DNA of 64,000 bases from Pseudomonas sp. TNT3 (GCF_010095445.2 NZ_WFGV02000010.1:62001-126000); one strand, 5' to 3'. Counted from the first letter of the stretch, positions 42,684 to 53,917 are shown. The notes: generated from the sequence alone by a model not told the origin. Translations and numbers: made by a program.

Positions 42684-43910
42684 TCACTCCTTGCTAGATG
42701 TGCTGGTTGGGGCGGCAGGAACTTTGAAAACGTGTCGCAAATAGGCGACAAAATTCGGGTCTTTGCAGTGAGTCTTGCCGGGCTCATCGGAAATTTTCGC
42801 CACTGGCTGACCGTTGCAGGCGGTCATTTTAAGCACGATGCTCATCGGTTCGACACCCGGAATATCACATGTCAGGTTGGTGCCGATGCCGAAGCTCACG
42901 TTGATCCTACCGCGCAGTGCCCGGAATATTTCCAGGGACTTAGGCAGCGTCAGGCTGTCGGAGAACACCAGCGTCTTGCTCATCGGGTCGATGCCGAGCT
43001 TGTGGTAGTGGGCGATGGCCTTTTCCGCCCAGATCACAGGGTCCCCGGAGTCATGGCGCAGGCCGTCGAAGAGCTTGGCAAAGTACAGATCGAAATCGTT
43101 GAGGAAGGCATCGGTCGTGATGCAGTCTGTCAGGGCGATCCCCAGCAGGCCACGATACTCGCGGACCCAGCAGTCGAGGGCGGCGATCTGGCTGTCGATC
43201 AGCCGCGGACCCAGTTGCTGGTGCGCCATGATCCATTCGTGGGCCATGGTGCCCAACGGCTTCATGTCCAGTTCACGGGACAGGTGGACGTTGCTGGTGC
43301 CGACGAAACGCCCTGGGAAATCGTGCTTGAGCACGTTGACCACTTCTTCCTGCACGCGGTACGAGAAGCGACGGCGGGTGCCGAAATCAGCTACCTGCAA
43401 CTCAGATAATTCCTCGCGGCTGGCATGGGCGGTCAGCCAGTCGAACTTGCGGTAAAGCTGCTCGCGAGCCTGTTCCAGCACGACTTCCCGGTAGCGATAG
43501 CGATTACGCACTTCGCTGACGATAGACAGCAGTGGCACTTCAAACAGGATGACATGCAGCCACGGTCCGCGCAGACGGATGAACAACTCGCCGTTTTCTA
43601 TGCCGGTGTGCACGTAGCGCAGATTGAAGCGGAACAATCCGAGAAAGCGCAGGAAGTCCGGCTTCATGAAGCTGATACGTTCCATGAAGCCCAGCTGATC
43701 GGCTGTCAGGCTCAATTCGGCCAGGCGTTCGATCTGAAAACGGATCTCCGCCAGATAAGGCCGCAGGTCTTCGCTATTACGGCAACGAAACTCCCATTCC
43801 ACTTCTACGTTGGGGTAGTTGTGCAGCACCGCCTGCATCATCGTCAGTTTGTAGAAGTCGGTGTCGAGCAGGTTCTGCACGATGCGATCGCCAAACACGC
43901 TCTCGCTCAT
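42684..43910 (-). CDS. pncB: Nicotinate phosphoribosyltransferase
   Basis: PncB converts nicotinate and PRPP to nicotinate mononucleotide in NAD salvage. The 408-residue protein contains [20 protein letters not shown] near the start, [22 protein letters not shown] (with a candidate phospho-histidine region) and the C-terminal [14 protein letters not shown] motif that binds the ribose phosphate. The start at 43910 gives the family N-terminus ([13 protein letters not shown]). It is transcribed with nadE. Confidence 0.95.
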   Translation of the reverse strand: MSESVFGDRIVQNLLDTDFYKLTMMQAVLHNYPNVEVEWEFRCRNSEDLRPYLAEIRFQIERLAELSLTADQLGFMERISFMKPDFLRFLGLFRFNLRYVHTGIENGELFIRLRGPWLHVILFEVPLLSIVSEVRNRYRYREVVLEQAREQLYRKFDWLTAHASREELSELQVADFGTRRRFSYRVQEEVVNVLKHDFPGRFVGTSNVHLSRELDMKPLGTMAHEWIMAHQQLGPRLIDSQIAALDCWVREYRGLLGIALTDCITTDAFLNDFDLYFAKLFDGLRHDSGDPVIWAEKAIAHYHKLGIDPMSKTLVFSDSLTLPKSLEIFRALRGRINVSFGIGTNLTCDIPGVEPMSIVLKMTACNGQPVAKISDEPGKTHCKDPNFVAYLRHVFKVPAAPTSTSSKE

Positions 43911-44032
43911 AACGGGGTTCTCCAGGCTGGCCGCGGCTGATGTCACGACATTGCAGCTGTTTCATTGAATGGGGCTAGTGGCGCATATCAACGCCGGGAA
44001 TTGCCAGCAATTTTTTAGACGCTGGAAATCTC

Positions 44033-44163
44033 TGTGGCGAGGGAGCTTGCTCCCGCTCGGTTGCGCAGCAACCGCAAGACGGTAAACGCAGCTTTTCAGA
44101 TTGAACGTAGCGTCTGTACGGGGGGCGCTTCGCACCCCTGCGGGAGCAAGCTCCCTCGCCACA
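44033..44163. repeat. REPIN
   Basis: TGTGGCGAGGGAGCTTGCTC and its complement flank a spacer of about 75 bp with internal small palindromes. It separates pncB from the LysR gene. Confidence 0.9.
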
Positions 44164-44195
44164 GTTTGTGTTTTGCCACAGATCTTGGTGAGGCA

Positions 44196-45107
44196 TTAAA
44201 TGTGCGGTATTTCCGGGTTATCAATTTGCTCCAGCATCCACTTCACAAAGTCTCGGACTTTCGGCACTTCCGCCGAATGCTCCGGATAAGCCAGGTAATA
44301 GGCGTCGGAGCTGGGCATCGCGTGCTGCCAGGGTATGACCAGTTTGCCGTCGGCCAATTCCTCTTCGACCAGAAACTTCGGCAACAGCGCCACGCCACAG
44401 CCCACCTGAGCGGCGCGGATGCACATGTAAAAGGTTTCGAAGCGCGGGCCGTGGTAGCTGTGCTCGGTGTGGTAACCCTGGCTGTCGAACCAGTCGTGCC
44501 AAGCCTGTGGGCGAGAAGCGTTTTGCAGCAGGACGAGGTCGGTGAGTTGCGTAGGATCGGTGAACGGCGTGGCGGGCAGGCTGCCGGGCGCACACACCGG
44601 GACCAGCTCTTCGCTGAACAGCTTCAGGCATTCGGTGCCGGGTCGCGAGCCTTGGCCAAAGTAGAACGCCAGGTCGCTGCGACCCTGCAGCAAATCGTCG
44701 GCTTCCTGTTCGCTGCACAGGTCCAGGTGGATCGACGGATGACGCAATCGCCAGCCTTTCAAGCGCGGCACCAGCCAGCGCGCGCCGAAGGTGGGAGGCG
44801 TGGACACGCGCAGGACTTCGGTCTCTCCGCCGTAGGAACGCAGGTAATGGGTCGACATCTCCACCTGCGTGAGGATTTTTCTTACCTCCACAAGATACAA
44901 ATCGCCGGCCGGCGTCATTTGCAGGCGTCGGCGTACCCGCCGGAACAGCAAGTGCTGCAGCAACTCTTCGAGTTGCGCGACCTGTTTACTGACGGCGCTC
45001 TGCGTCAGGTTCAGCTCTTCGGCGGCCCGGGTGAAGCTCAAGTGCCGGGTGACAGCCTCGAAACACTGCAACGCGGTAATCGACGGCAGATAGCGTTTGT
45101 TCAGCAT
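44196..45107 (-). CDS. LysR family transcriptional regulator (GcvA-like)
   Basis: A 303-residue regulator with an N-terminal winged helix-turn-helix (SITALQCFEAVTRHLSFTRA, residues 9-28, then AAEELNLTQSAVSKQVAQLE, 28-47) and a C-terminal effector-binding domain (about 90-295). The sequence style is that of the GcvA/AmpR subgroup. It is divergent from amaB, the next gene, by 175 bp, the classic LysR arrangement, so it most likely controls the lysine/pipecolate genes. The ATG at 45107 has an AAAGGA site. Confidence 0.9.
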   Translation of the reverse strand: MLNKRYLPSITALQCFEAVTRHLSFTRAAEELNLTQSAVSKQVAQLEELLQHLLFRRVRRRLQMTPAGDLYLVEVRKILTQVEMSTHYLRSYGGETEVLRVSTPPTFGARWLVPRLKGWRLRHPSIHLDLCSEQEADDLLQGRSDLAFYFGQGSRPGTECLKLFSEELVPVCAPGSLPATPFTDPTQLTDLVLLQNASRPQAWHDWFDSQGYHTEHSYHGPRFETFYMCIRAAQVGCGVALLPKFLVEEELADGKLVIPWQHAMPSSDAYYLAYPEHSAEVPKVRDFVKWMLEQIDNPEIPHI

Positions 45108-45282
45108 GAGCGATCCTTTCTTCTTGTTTCTTTATTGCCAGCAATGCACAGCATGAATAAACGGAATGATATCTCTCTTAAAGGTCGTTTGTTGAGTAAC
45201 CTCCAGAGCGCTAAAACTACAGGTCTGATCAGCCGAGATTTTCCGGCTGCACACGTTCTGTCTTTTGCTTGAGGAGTAACCC

Positions 45283-46773
45283 ATGGTTGCCGCATTGCTT
45301 GATCGTCTAGGTGTAAACCCGGCCCTGTACCAGAACGGCAAAGTGCCGGTGCATTCGCCGATCGATGGCAGCCAGATCGCTTCAGTGAACTGGGAAGGTG
45401 CCGCTGAAGTCGAGCAGCACATCAGTCGTGCAGATCATGCGTTTGAATTGTGGCGCAAGGTCCCGGCCCCGCGCCGTGGCGAACTGGTGCGTCAACTGGG
45501 CGACATTCTGCGCGAATACAAGGCTGACCTTGGCGAGCTGGTGTCCTGGGAAGCGGGCAAGATCACTCAGGAAGGCCTGGGTGAAGTTCAGGAAATGATC
45601 GACATCTGCGATTTCGCCGTCGGCTTGTCCCGTCAGCTGTACGGCCTGACCATCGCCTCCGAGCGTCCTGGCCACCACATGCGCGAAACCTGGCACCCGC
45701 TGGGCATCGTCGGTGTGATCAGCGCCTTCAACTTCCCCGTTGCGGTCTGGGCCTGGAACACCACACTGGCGCTGGTTTGCGGCAACCCGGTGATCTGGAA
45801 ACCGTCCGAGAAAACCCCACTCACAGCACTGGCTTGTCAGGCACTGTTTGACCGCGTACTGAAGAATTTCAGCGATGCGCCGCCGCACCTGAGCCAAGTG
45901 ATCATTGGCGGTCGCGATGCTGGCGAAGCGTTGGTCGATGACCCGCGTGTTGCGCTGATCAGCGCTACTGGCAGCACCCGCATGGGCCGCGAAGTGGCGC
46001 CGAAAATCGCCGCGCGTTTTGCTCGCAGCATTCTGGAGCTGGGCGGCAATAACGCCATGATCCTCGGCCCAAGTGCCGACCTGGACATGGCCGTTCGCGC
46101 GATCCTGTTCAGCGCCGTCGGTACTGCCGGCCAGCGCTGCACCACCTTGCGTCGCCTGATTGCCCACGAGTCGGTCAAAGAAGAAATCGTCACCCGCCTG
46201 AAGGCCGCTTACTCCAAGGTCCGCATCGGCAATCCGCTGGAAGGCAACCTGATCGGTCCGCTGATCGACAAACACAGTTTCGACAACATGCAGGACGCGC
46301 TTGAGCAAGCCTTGAGCGAAGGCGGCCGGGTGTTTGGTGGCAAACGCCAACTGGAAGACAAATTCCCGAACGCTTACTACGTCGCACCCGCCATCGTTGA
46401 AATGCCGGAGCAGAGTGACGTGGTTTGCCACGAAACCTTCGCGCCGATTCTTTACGTGGTTGGCTACAAGGACTTCGACGAGGCCCTGCGCCTGAACAAC
46501 GCGGTACCGCAGGGCCTGTCGTCCTGCATCTTTACCACCGACGTGCGTGAAGCCGAGCAGTTCATGTCGGCGGTGGGCAGTGATTGCGGTATCGCCAACG
46601 TCAACATCGGGCCGAGCGGCGCGGAAATCGGCGGCGCATTTGGTGGTGAAAAAGAAACCGGCGGTGGTCGTGAATCCGGTTCCGATGCATGGCGCGGCTA
46701 CATGCGCCGTCAGACCAACACCGTGAACTATTCGCTGGAGTTGCCGTTGGCTCAGGGCATCACGTTCGACTAA
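45283..46773 (+). CDS. amaB: L-piperidine-6-carboxylate (aminoadipate semialdehyde) dehydrogenase
   Basis: An ALDH7-type aldehyde dehydrogenase of 496 residues that oxidises piperidine-6-carboxylate/alpha-aminoadipate semialdehyde to alpha-aminoadipate in lysine breakdown. Catalytic residues are E252 (LELGGNNA) and C286 (GQRCTTLR), with the standard 34-residue spacing. Cofactor motifs GVISAFNFPVAVWAWN and SATGSTRMGR are present. A strong GAGGAG site precedes the ATG. The next gene, amaA, makes its substrate from pipecolate, which supports the specific name over a generic aldehyde dehydrogenase. Confidence 0.93.
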   Translation: MVAALLDRLGVNPALYQNGKVPVHSPIDGSQIASVNWEGAAEVEQHISRADHAFELWRKVPAPRRGELVRQLGDILREYKADLGELVSWEAGKITQEGLGEVQEMIDICDFAVGLSRQLYGLTIASERPGHHMRETWHPLGIVGVISAFNFPVAVWAWNTTLALVCGNPVIWKPSEKTPLTALACQALFDRVLKNFSDAPPHLSQVIIGGRDAGEALVDDPRVALISATGSTRMGREVAPKIAARFARSILELGGNNAMILGPSADLDMAVRAILFSAVGTAGQRCTTLRRLIAHESVKEEIVTRLKAAYSKVRIGNPLEGNLIGPLIDKHSFDNMQDALEQALSEGGRVFGGKRQLEDKFPNAYYVAPAIVEMPEQSDVVCHETFAPILYVVGYKDFDEALRLNNAVPQGLSSCIFTTDVREAEQFMSAVGSDCGIANVNIGPSGAEIGGAFGGEKETGGGRESGSDAWRGYMRRQTNTVNYSLELPLAQGITFD

Positions 46774-46797
46774 CCGGTTATTCCTGAGCGAGCTTTT

Positions 46798-46886
46798 GTG
46801 GCGAGGGGATTCATCTCCGTTGGCTGCGCAGCGGCCCCGAATATGGGACTGCTACGCAGCCAACGGGGATAAATCCCCTCACCACA
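46798..46886. repeat. REPIN between amaB and amaA
   Basis: TGTGGCGAGGGGATTCATCT and its near complement flank a short spacer with GTTGGCTGCG/CGCAGCCAAC. It splits the two catabolic genes. Confidence 0.88.
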
Positions 46887-46939
46887 TAGCTCATCCAAAA
46901 TGAACTGTGTGTTGGTTAGGTTTCTGTTGGAGTCTGGCA

Positions 46940-48223
46940 ATGCCGTTACGCGAAGAGTGTCTGTGGGAAAAACTGACGCCGCAAAGGCCTGACAACGCCG
47001 CCCTCAAGGGCGAAGTGACGGCAGATGTTTGCGTCATCGGTGCAGGTTTTACCGGGCTGTCGGCGGCGGTGCATCTGCTGGAACAAGGCAAGACAGTGTG
47101 TGTGCTGGAAGCTCATCGTGCCGGTCAGGGCGGGTCAGGGCGCAACGTCGGGCTGGTCAACGCCGGGATGTGGATCCCACCGGACGAGATCGAAGCCGGG
47201 TTCGGCGAGGCGGTGGGCAGTCAGCTCAATCGCATGCTCGGGGCGGCGCCATCGCTGGTGTTCAGCCTGGTCGACAAATACAACATCGATTGCCAGTTAC
47301 GCCGCGAAGGTACGTTGCACATGGCGCACAACGCCCGTGGCGAAGCGGATCTGCGCAGTCGCGAAGAACAATGGAAACGTCGCGGCGCCCCCGTCGAATT
47401 GTTGACCGGCCAGGCCTGCGAGCAAGCGACGGGTACCAAGAAGATTGCCGCCGCGCTGCTTGATCGGCGTGCCGGCACGCTTAATCCGATGGCTTACACC
47501 ACAGGGCTGGCCAAAGCGGCCATCGGCCTGGGCGGTCGACTGTTCGATCACTCTGCTGTCACGCGACTTGAGCGTCAGGGCCAGAAATGGTCGGTGCAGA
47601 CCGCGCAGGGTTCGGTGCTCGCTGAACAGGTGGTCATCGCTTCCAACGCCTACACCGAAGGCGACTGGACCGAGCTGCGACGCAATTTCTTCCCCGGTTA
47701 TTACTATCAAGTGGCGTCGGTCCCGCTGACGGACGAGGCCGCACAGCAAATTCTTCCTGGTGGCCAGGGCTCATGGGACACCCGTCAGGTGCTGAGCAGT
47801 ATTCGTCGAGACAAGGACGGTCGACTGCTGCTGGGCAGTCTGGGAAACGGCAATCAGAAACCGACCTGGTTTCTCAAAGCGTGGGCGGATCGAGTCCAGC
47901 AGCACTATTTCCCGTACCTCAAACCTGTTGAGTGGGAGTGCACCTGGACCGGTTGCATTGCCTTCACCCCGGACCACCTGATGCGCCTTTTTGAGCCGGC
48001 GCCGGGGATAGTGGCAGTCACTGGTTACAACGGTCGGGGCGTTACAACAGGAACCGTGGTCGGCAAAGCCTTTGCCGATTATTTGTGTAACGGAAATCCT
48101 CAGGCTTTGCCGATTCCGTTCGCGCCCATGCAGCCCCTGGCGGGAGTAGGTTTGAGAAGCTGTTTGTATGAAGCGGGTTTCTCGCTGTATCACGCAGGCC
48201 AGTGCTTGCGCATCGTCATTTGA
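46940..48223 (+). CDS. amaA: L-pipecolate oxidase (FAD-dependent oxidoreductase)
   Basis: A 427-residue DAO-family flavoprotein. The N-terminal FAD fold reads VCVIGAGFTGLSAAVHLLEQG (split here as VCVIGAGFTG and LSAAVHLLEQG, about 30-50), with GSGRNVGLVNAGMW after it and a C-terminal GYNGRGVTTGTVVGKAFA flavin motif. Placement directly after amaB points to pipecolate as substrate, giving piperidine-6-carboxylate. The ATG at 46940 follows TTGGAG; an in-frame ATG at 46907 lacks a site. Confidence 0.9.
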   Translation: MPLREECLWEKLTPQRPDNAALKGEVTADVCVIGAGFTGLSAAVHLLEQGKTVCVLEAHRAGQGGSGRNVGLVNAGMWIPPDEIEAGFGEAVGSQLNRMLGAAPSLVFSLVDKYNIDCQLRREGTLHMAHNARGEADLRSREEQWKRRGAPVELLTGQACEQATGTKKIAAALLDRRAGTLNPMAYTTGLAKAAIGLGGRLFDHSAVTRLERQGQKWSVQTAQGSVLAEQVVIASNAYTEGDWTELRRNFFPGYYYQVASVPLTDEAAQQILPGGQGSWDTRQVLSSIRRDKDGRLLLGSLGNGNQKPTWFLKAWADRVQQHYFPYLKPVEWECTWTGCIAFTPDHLMRLFEPAPGIVAVTGYNGRGVTTGTVVGKAFADYLCNGNPQALPIPFAPMQPLAGVGLRSCLYEAGFSLYHAGQCLRIVI

Positions 48224-48301
48224 TTGTTGAAATTTGTGTCCGAAACACGGCGCTTTTTCGAGCAGCGACTAGCCTGTAATGGTGCGGGTTGTAGCAGTAC
48301 C

Positions 48302-48316
48302 GCACCAGCGGTGTGC
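48302..48316. promoter_or_regulatory. Candidate NtrC-binding site 1
   Basis: GCAC-CAGCGGT-GTGC fits the GCAC-N7-GTGC pattern of NtrC operators. It lies about 200 bp upstream of the braC sigma54 promoter, within usual enhancer distance. Confidence 0.55.
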
Positions 48317-48382
48317 ACTTCGGTGACGCACGATGTTACAGGCTGGTTGCACGTCGTTTGGCGCCGCGGTTGCAATGATGGC

Positions 48383-48397
48383 GCACTCGGGTTGCGC
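48383..48397. promoter_or_regulatory. Candidate NtrC-binding site 2
   Basis: GCAC-TCGGGTT-GCGC matches GCAC-N7-GTGC with one mismatch, about 120 bp upstream of the sigma54 promoter. Tandem sites are typical for NtrC. Confidence 0.4.
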
Positions 48398-48515
48398 CTT
48401 TAAAAATAAACAGTTTCACCTTCCGCGGTTTAGACGGTTGCACGCCCAATGAAAATGGGCTCGAAACAGTCGAAATAACAATAAAGCAGCGACTTTTTTC
48501 AGAATAAAAAACCGA

Positions 48516-48531
48516 TGGCACGGCCCTTGCT
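48516..48531 (+). promoter_or_regulatory. Sigma54 promoter of braC
   Basis: TGGCAC-GGCCC-TTGCT matches the -24/-12 consensus perfectly, with GG and GC ten bases apart. Predicted transcription start is near 48543, giving a 45-nt leader. The rest of 48224-48515 shows no gene. Confidence 0.85.
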
Positions 48532-48562
48532 CTGAGCATTCAGTGAAGTCGCAGTGCCAACT

Positions 48563-48571
48563 AAAAAAAAA
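48563..48571 (+). promoter_or_regulatory. A-rich Hfq/Crc-type motif before the braC ribosome site
   Basis: A run of nine A residues lies directly before the TTGGAG ribosome site. It satisfies the AANAANAA motif that Hfq with Crc uses to block translation during catabolite repression in pseudomonads. Confidence 0.5.
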
Positions 48572-48588
48572 CCTTGGAGCACCACCTC

Positions 48589-49722
48589 ATGTCCCAGACG
48601 TTTTACAAGAAAGGCTTTCTGGCCCTCGCAGTGGCAACTGCGTTGGGTGTTTCTGCGTTTGCACAAGCTGATGTGAAAATCGGTGTGGCAGGTCCAATGA
48701 CTGGCGCCAACGCAGCATTTGGCGAGCAGTACATGAAGGGTGCACAGGCAGCAGCCGACGCAATCAACGCGACGGGCGGCGTCAACGGGGAAAAAATCGT
48801 ACTGGTGAAGGGCGATGACGCCTGCGAACCGAAACAGGCTGTGACGGTCGCCAAGGACCTGACCAACCAGAAAGTGGCGGGCGTGGTAGGTCACTTCTGC
48901 TCCTCGTCGACCATCCCGGCTTCCGAGATCTACGACGAAGCAGGCATCATCGCAATTACGCCTGGCTCGACCAACCCACAGGTGACCGAGCGCGGCCTGA
49001 GCGCCATGTTCCGTATGTGCGGGCGTGACGACCAGCAGGGCATCGTTGCCGGCGACTACATCGTCGACGTGCTAAAAGGCAAGAAAGTGGCCGTGCTCCA
49101 CGACAAAGACACCTACGGCCAAGGTCTGGCGGACGCCACCAAGGCGCAGTTGGTCAAGCGCGGCGTTACGCCGGTGCTGTATGAAGGCCTGACTCGCGGC
49201 GAGAAAGATTTCAGTGCCGTCGTGACCAAGATTCGCGCAGCCGGTGCCGACGTTGTCTACTTCGGCGGCCTGCACCCGGAAGCCGGTCCACTGGTTAAAC
49301 AACTGCGTACCGAAGGCCTGAAAGACGTGAAATTCATGTCCGATGACGGCATCGTGACCGACGAACTGGTGACCACCGCTGGCGGCCCGCAATACGTCGA
49401 CGGCGTGCTGATGACCTTCGGCGCCGACCCACGCATGCTGCCAGACAGCAAAACCGTGGTAGACGAGTTCCGCAAGAAAGGCACCGAGCCTGAAGGCTAC
49501 ACCCTGTACGCCTACGCTTCGGTCCAGACCCTGGCAGCGGCCTTTAACGGTGCCAAGTCCAACAAAGGCGAAGAAGCCGCCAAGTGGCTGAAAGCCAACA
49601 CCGTCAAAACCGTGATGGGCGACAAATCCTGGGACTCCAAGGGTGACCTCAAGGTTTCCGACTACGTGGTGTACCAGTGGGACAAGGACGGCAAATACCA
49701 CCAGCTGGAAAAACAGAAGTAA
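48589..49722 (+). CDS. braC: Branched-chain amino acid ABC transporter substrate-binding protein
   Basis: BraC is the periplasmic receptor for leucine, isoleucine, valine and, in P. aeruginosa, alanine and threonine. The 377-residue precursor has a signal peptide (1-27, ending AFAQA) and the Leu/Ile/Val-binding fold: VKIGVAGPMTGANAAFG, GVVGHFCSSSTIPAS and DDGIVTDELV segments. The ATG at 48589 has a TTGGAG site. It heads braCDEFG but is separated from braD by 243 bp holding a REPIN, which may favour braC overexpression. Confidence 0.95.
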   Translation: MSQTFYKKGFLALAVATALGVSAFAQADVKIGVAGPMTGANAAFGEQYMKGAQAAADAINATGGVNGEKIVLVKGDDACEPKQAVTVAKDLTNQKVAGVVGHFCSSSTIPASEIYDEAGIIAITPGSTNPQVTERGLSAMFRMCGRDDQQGIVAGDYIVDVLKGKKVAVLHDKDTYGQGLADATKAQLVKRGVTPVLYEGLTRGEKDFSAVVTKIRAAGADVVYFGGLHPEAGPLVKQLRTEGLKDVKFMSDDGIVTDELVTTAGGPQYVDGVLMTFGADPRMLPDSKTVVDEFRKKGTEPEGYTLYAYASVQTLAAAFNGAKSNKGEEAAKWLKANTVKTVMGDKSWDSKGDLKVSDYVVYQWDKDGKYHQLEKQK

Positions 49723-49758
49723 GGGCTGACTCGATCACCTGAACCCCCACAGATTCCT

Positions 49759-49849
49759 TGTGGGAGCGGGCTTGCCCGCGATGGCGGACTTGCAGGAGAC
49801 AACTATGTCGAATGTTCAACCGCTATCGCTGGCAAGCCAGCTCCCACAG
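49759..49849. repeat. REPIN between braC and braD
   Basis: TGTGGGAGCGGGCTTGCCCG and a diverged complement (GGCAAGCCAGCTCCCACA) flank a spacer of about 45 bp. Likely to stabilise the braC mRNA 3' end. Confidence 0.85.
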
Positions 49850-49965
49850 GGGACGGTGTGGGCCGGGTTGACCGTGGCTGACATTACTCCGACGTAAATC
49901 TGTATTTTCCTTAGAAGAACCGCACACCCACAGGTGTGCAGGTTCTCATTGCGTGAGATTGCGTT

Positions 49966-50880
<915 letters not shown>

Positions 50881-50883
50881 GCG

Positions 50884-52167
50884 ATGTCTTCAACCACTAA
50901 AAAAACCATTGATCTCAAAAGAAGCCTGGTTGACGCGATTCTTGCCGGCCTTGTAGCCCTGATTGTGTTCGGTCCGATTGTCGGCGTGGTCCTCGACGGC
51001 TACGGCTTCAACCTCCAACCGACGCGCGTGGCGTGGATTGTCGCGATCGTCATGGCCGGCCGATTTGCCCTTAGCCTGTTCCTGCAAACCCCCAAGGGCC
51101 TGAGAATCCTCGAAGGCTTTGAAAGCACCGGCTCCGGGGTTCATGTATTGCCGCCTGATTACAAATCACGGCTGCGCTGGATCATCCCGCTGATGATCGT
51201 CATTGCCGTGGTTTTCCCGTTCTTCTCCAACTCCTACCTGCTCGGGGTGGTCATCCTCGGGCTGATCTACGTCTTGCTCGGCCTTGGCCTTAACATCGTG
51301 GTAGGCCTGGCGGGCCTGCTCGACCTGGGTTACGTGGCGTTCTACGCCATCGGTGCTTACGGGCTGGCGCTGGGTTATCAATACCTTGGGCTCGGCTTCT
51401 GGACGGTGCTGCCATTGGCGGCGATCACGGCGGGGCTGGCGGGTTGCATCCTCGGCTTCCCGGTCTTGCGATTGCACGGTGACTACCTGGCGATCGTGAC
51501 CCTGGGCTTCGGCGAAATCATCCGTTTGGTCCTCAATAACTGGCTCTCGCTGACCGGCGGCCCAAACGGCATGCCCGCACCGCTGCCAACGTTCTTCGGC
51601 CTCGAGTTCGGCAAACGGGCGAAGGATGGCGGTGTTCCGTTTCATGAGTTTTTCGGCATCGCCTACAACCCGGACGTGAAGTACTACTTCATCTACGCGG
51701 TGTTGTTCCTGGTGGTACTGGCCGTGCTGTACATCAAGCATCGTCTGGTCAAGATGCCGGTCGGTCGCGCCTGGGAAGCCCTGCGGGAAGATGAGATCGC
51801 CTGCCGTTCCATGGGCCTGAACCACGTATTGGTCAAGCTCTCCGCGTTCACCATCGGTGCATCGACTGCGGGCCTGGCCGGGGTGTTCTTCGCCACGTAC
51901 CAAGGTTTCGTTAACCCGACCTCCTTTACCTTCTTCGAGTCGGCCTTGATCCTCGCCATCGTAGTGCTGGGCGGCATGGGCTCGACCATCGGCGTGGTGA
52001 TCGCTGCATTCGTGCTCACCGTGGCACCAGAGCTTCTGCGCGGGTTTGCCGAGTATCGCGTGCTGCTGTTCGGCGTGTTGATGGTGTTGATGATGATCTG
52101 GCGACCGCGCGGCCTGATAAGGATCAGCCGTACCGGTGTGACCCCGCGTAAAGGAGTAGCGCCATGA
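50884..52167 (+). CDS. braE: Branched-chain amino acid ABC transporter permease LivM/BraE
   Basis: A 427-residue permease with an N-terminal extra region (DUF3382-like, about 1-110) and the LivM core (GLGLNIVVGLAGLLDLGYVA, then FPVLRLHGDYLAIVTLGFGE). The cytoplasmic loop GRAWEALREDEIACRSMGLN contacts the ATPases. It overlaps braF by four bases and lies three bases after braD. The start also contains an A-rich stretch. Confidence 0.95.
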   Translation: MSSTTKKTIDLKRSLVDAILAGLVALIVFGPIVGVVLDGYGFNLQPTRVAWIVAIVMAGRFALSLFLQTPKGLRILEGFESTGSGVHVLPPDYKSRLRWIIPLMIVIAVVFPFFSNSYLLGVVILGLIYVLLGLGLNIVVGLAGLLDLGYVAFYAIGAYGLALGYQYLGLGFWTVLPLAAITAGLAGCILGFPVLRLHGDYLAIVTLGFGEIIRLVLNNWLSLTGGPNGMPAPLPTFFGLEFGKRAKDGGVPFHEFFGIAYNPDVKYYFIYAVLFLVVLAVLYIKHRLVKMPVGRAWEALREDEIACRSMGLNHVLVKLSAFTIGASTAGLAGVFFATYQGFVNPTSFTFFESALILAIVVLGGMGSTIGVVIAAFVLTVAPELLRGFAEYRVLLFGVLMVLMMIWRPRGLIRISRTGVTPRKGVAP

Positions 52168-53035
52168 GCGAAGTCGTACTCTCGGTCGAGAAGCTGATGA
52201 TGCACTTCGGCGGCATCAAGGCGTTGAGTGATGTGAGCCTGAAGGTTCACCGCAATTCGATCTTCGCCCTGATCGGTCCCAATGGCGCGGGCAAGACCAC
52301 GGTGTTCAACTGCCTGACCGGCTTCTACAAGGCCTCGGGTGGCAAGATCGAACTCAGCGTGCGTGGCGAGCGAACCAACGTCATCCAGCTGCTGGGCGAA
52401 TCGTTCAAGGCGACCGATTTCGTCTCGCCGAAATCTTTCCTCAGTCGGCTGTACTACAAGATGTTCGGCGGCACTCACCTGGTGAACCGCGCGGGTCTGG
52501 CACGGACTTTCCAGAACATTCGGCTATTCAAGGAAATGTCGGTACTGGAAAACCTGCTGGTAGCCCAGCACATGTGGGTCAATCGCAACATGCTGGCCGG
52601 CATCCTCAACACCAAGGGCTATCGCAAGGCCGAAAGCGATGCGTTGGACCATGCGTTCTACTGGCTGGAAGTCGTCGACCTGGTGGACTGCGCCAACCGT
52701 TTGGCCGGTGAACTGTCCTACGGTCAGCAACGTCGTCTGGAGATCGCCCGGGCCATGTGCACCCGGCCGCAGATCATCTGCCTCGACGAACCGGCCGCTG
52801 GCCTTAACCCTCAGGAAACCGAAGCGCTGAGTGCGATGATCCGTCTGCTGCGTGACGAGCATGATCTGACCGTGGTGCTGATCGAACACGACATGGGCAT
52901 GGTAATGAGCATTTCCGACCACATCGTGGTGCTGGACCACGGCATCGTGATCGCCGAGGGCGGGCCTGATGCTATTCGCAACGATCCGAAAGTGATTGCG
53001 GCCTACCTGGGCGCTGATGAAGAGGAAGTGGTGCT

Positions 53036-53039
<4 letters not shown>
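52164..53039 (+). CDS. braF: Branched-chain amino acid ABC transporter ATPase LivG/BraF
   Basis: A 291-residue ABC ATPase with Walker A GPNGAGKTTVFN (about 38-49), signature LSYGQQRRLEIARAM, Walker B IICLDEPAAGLNP and switch His in LIEHDMGMVM. A long insertion between Walker A and the Q-loop (about 60-110) is typical for LivG of pseudomonads. It overlaps both neighbours by four bases. Confidence 0.95.
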
Positions 53040-53752
<713 letters not shown>

Positions 53753-53771
53753 GTCCTGCTGAGGCAAAAGC

Positions 53772-53802
53772 AGCCCCGACGAGCAATCGCCGGGGCTTTT
53801 TT
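53772..53802 (+). terminator. Terminator after braG
   Basis: AGCCCCG and CGGGGCT pair across a 12-base loop and are followed by T6. Confidence 0.88.
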
Positions 53803-53823
53803 ACATCCCCAATTCGCCACAAC

Positions 53824-53917
53824 CCCTGAGGGAGATCCTGCTCGCGATTGGGGAGTGACGTTCATCATTGATGCCGACGGTCCCACCCCGATCGCGAGGC
53901 AGGCTCACTCTCACAAG
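53824..53917. repeat. Degenerate REPIN
   Basis: Left arm CCTGAGGGAGATCCTGCTCG and right arm CGATCGCGAGGCAGGCTCAC are related to the GTGGGAGCGAGC group but heavily diverged. Confidence 0.6.
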
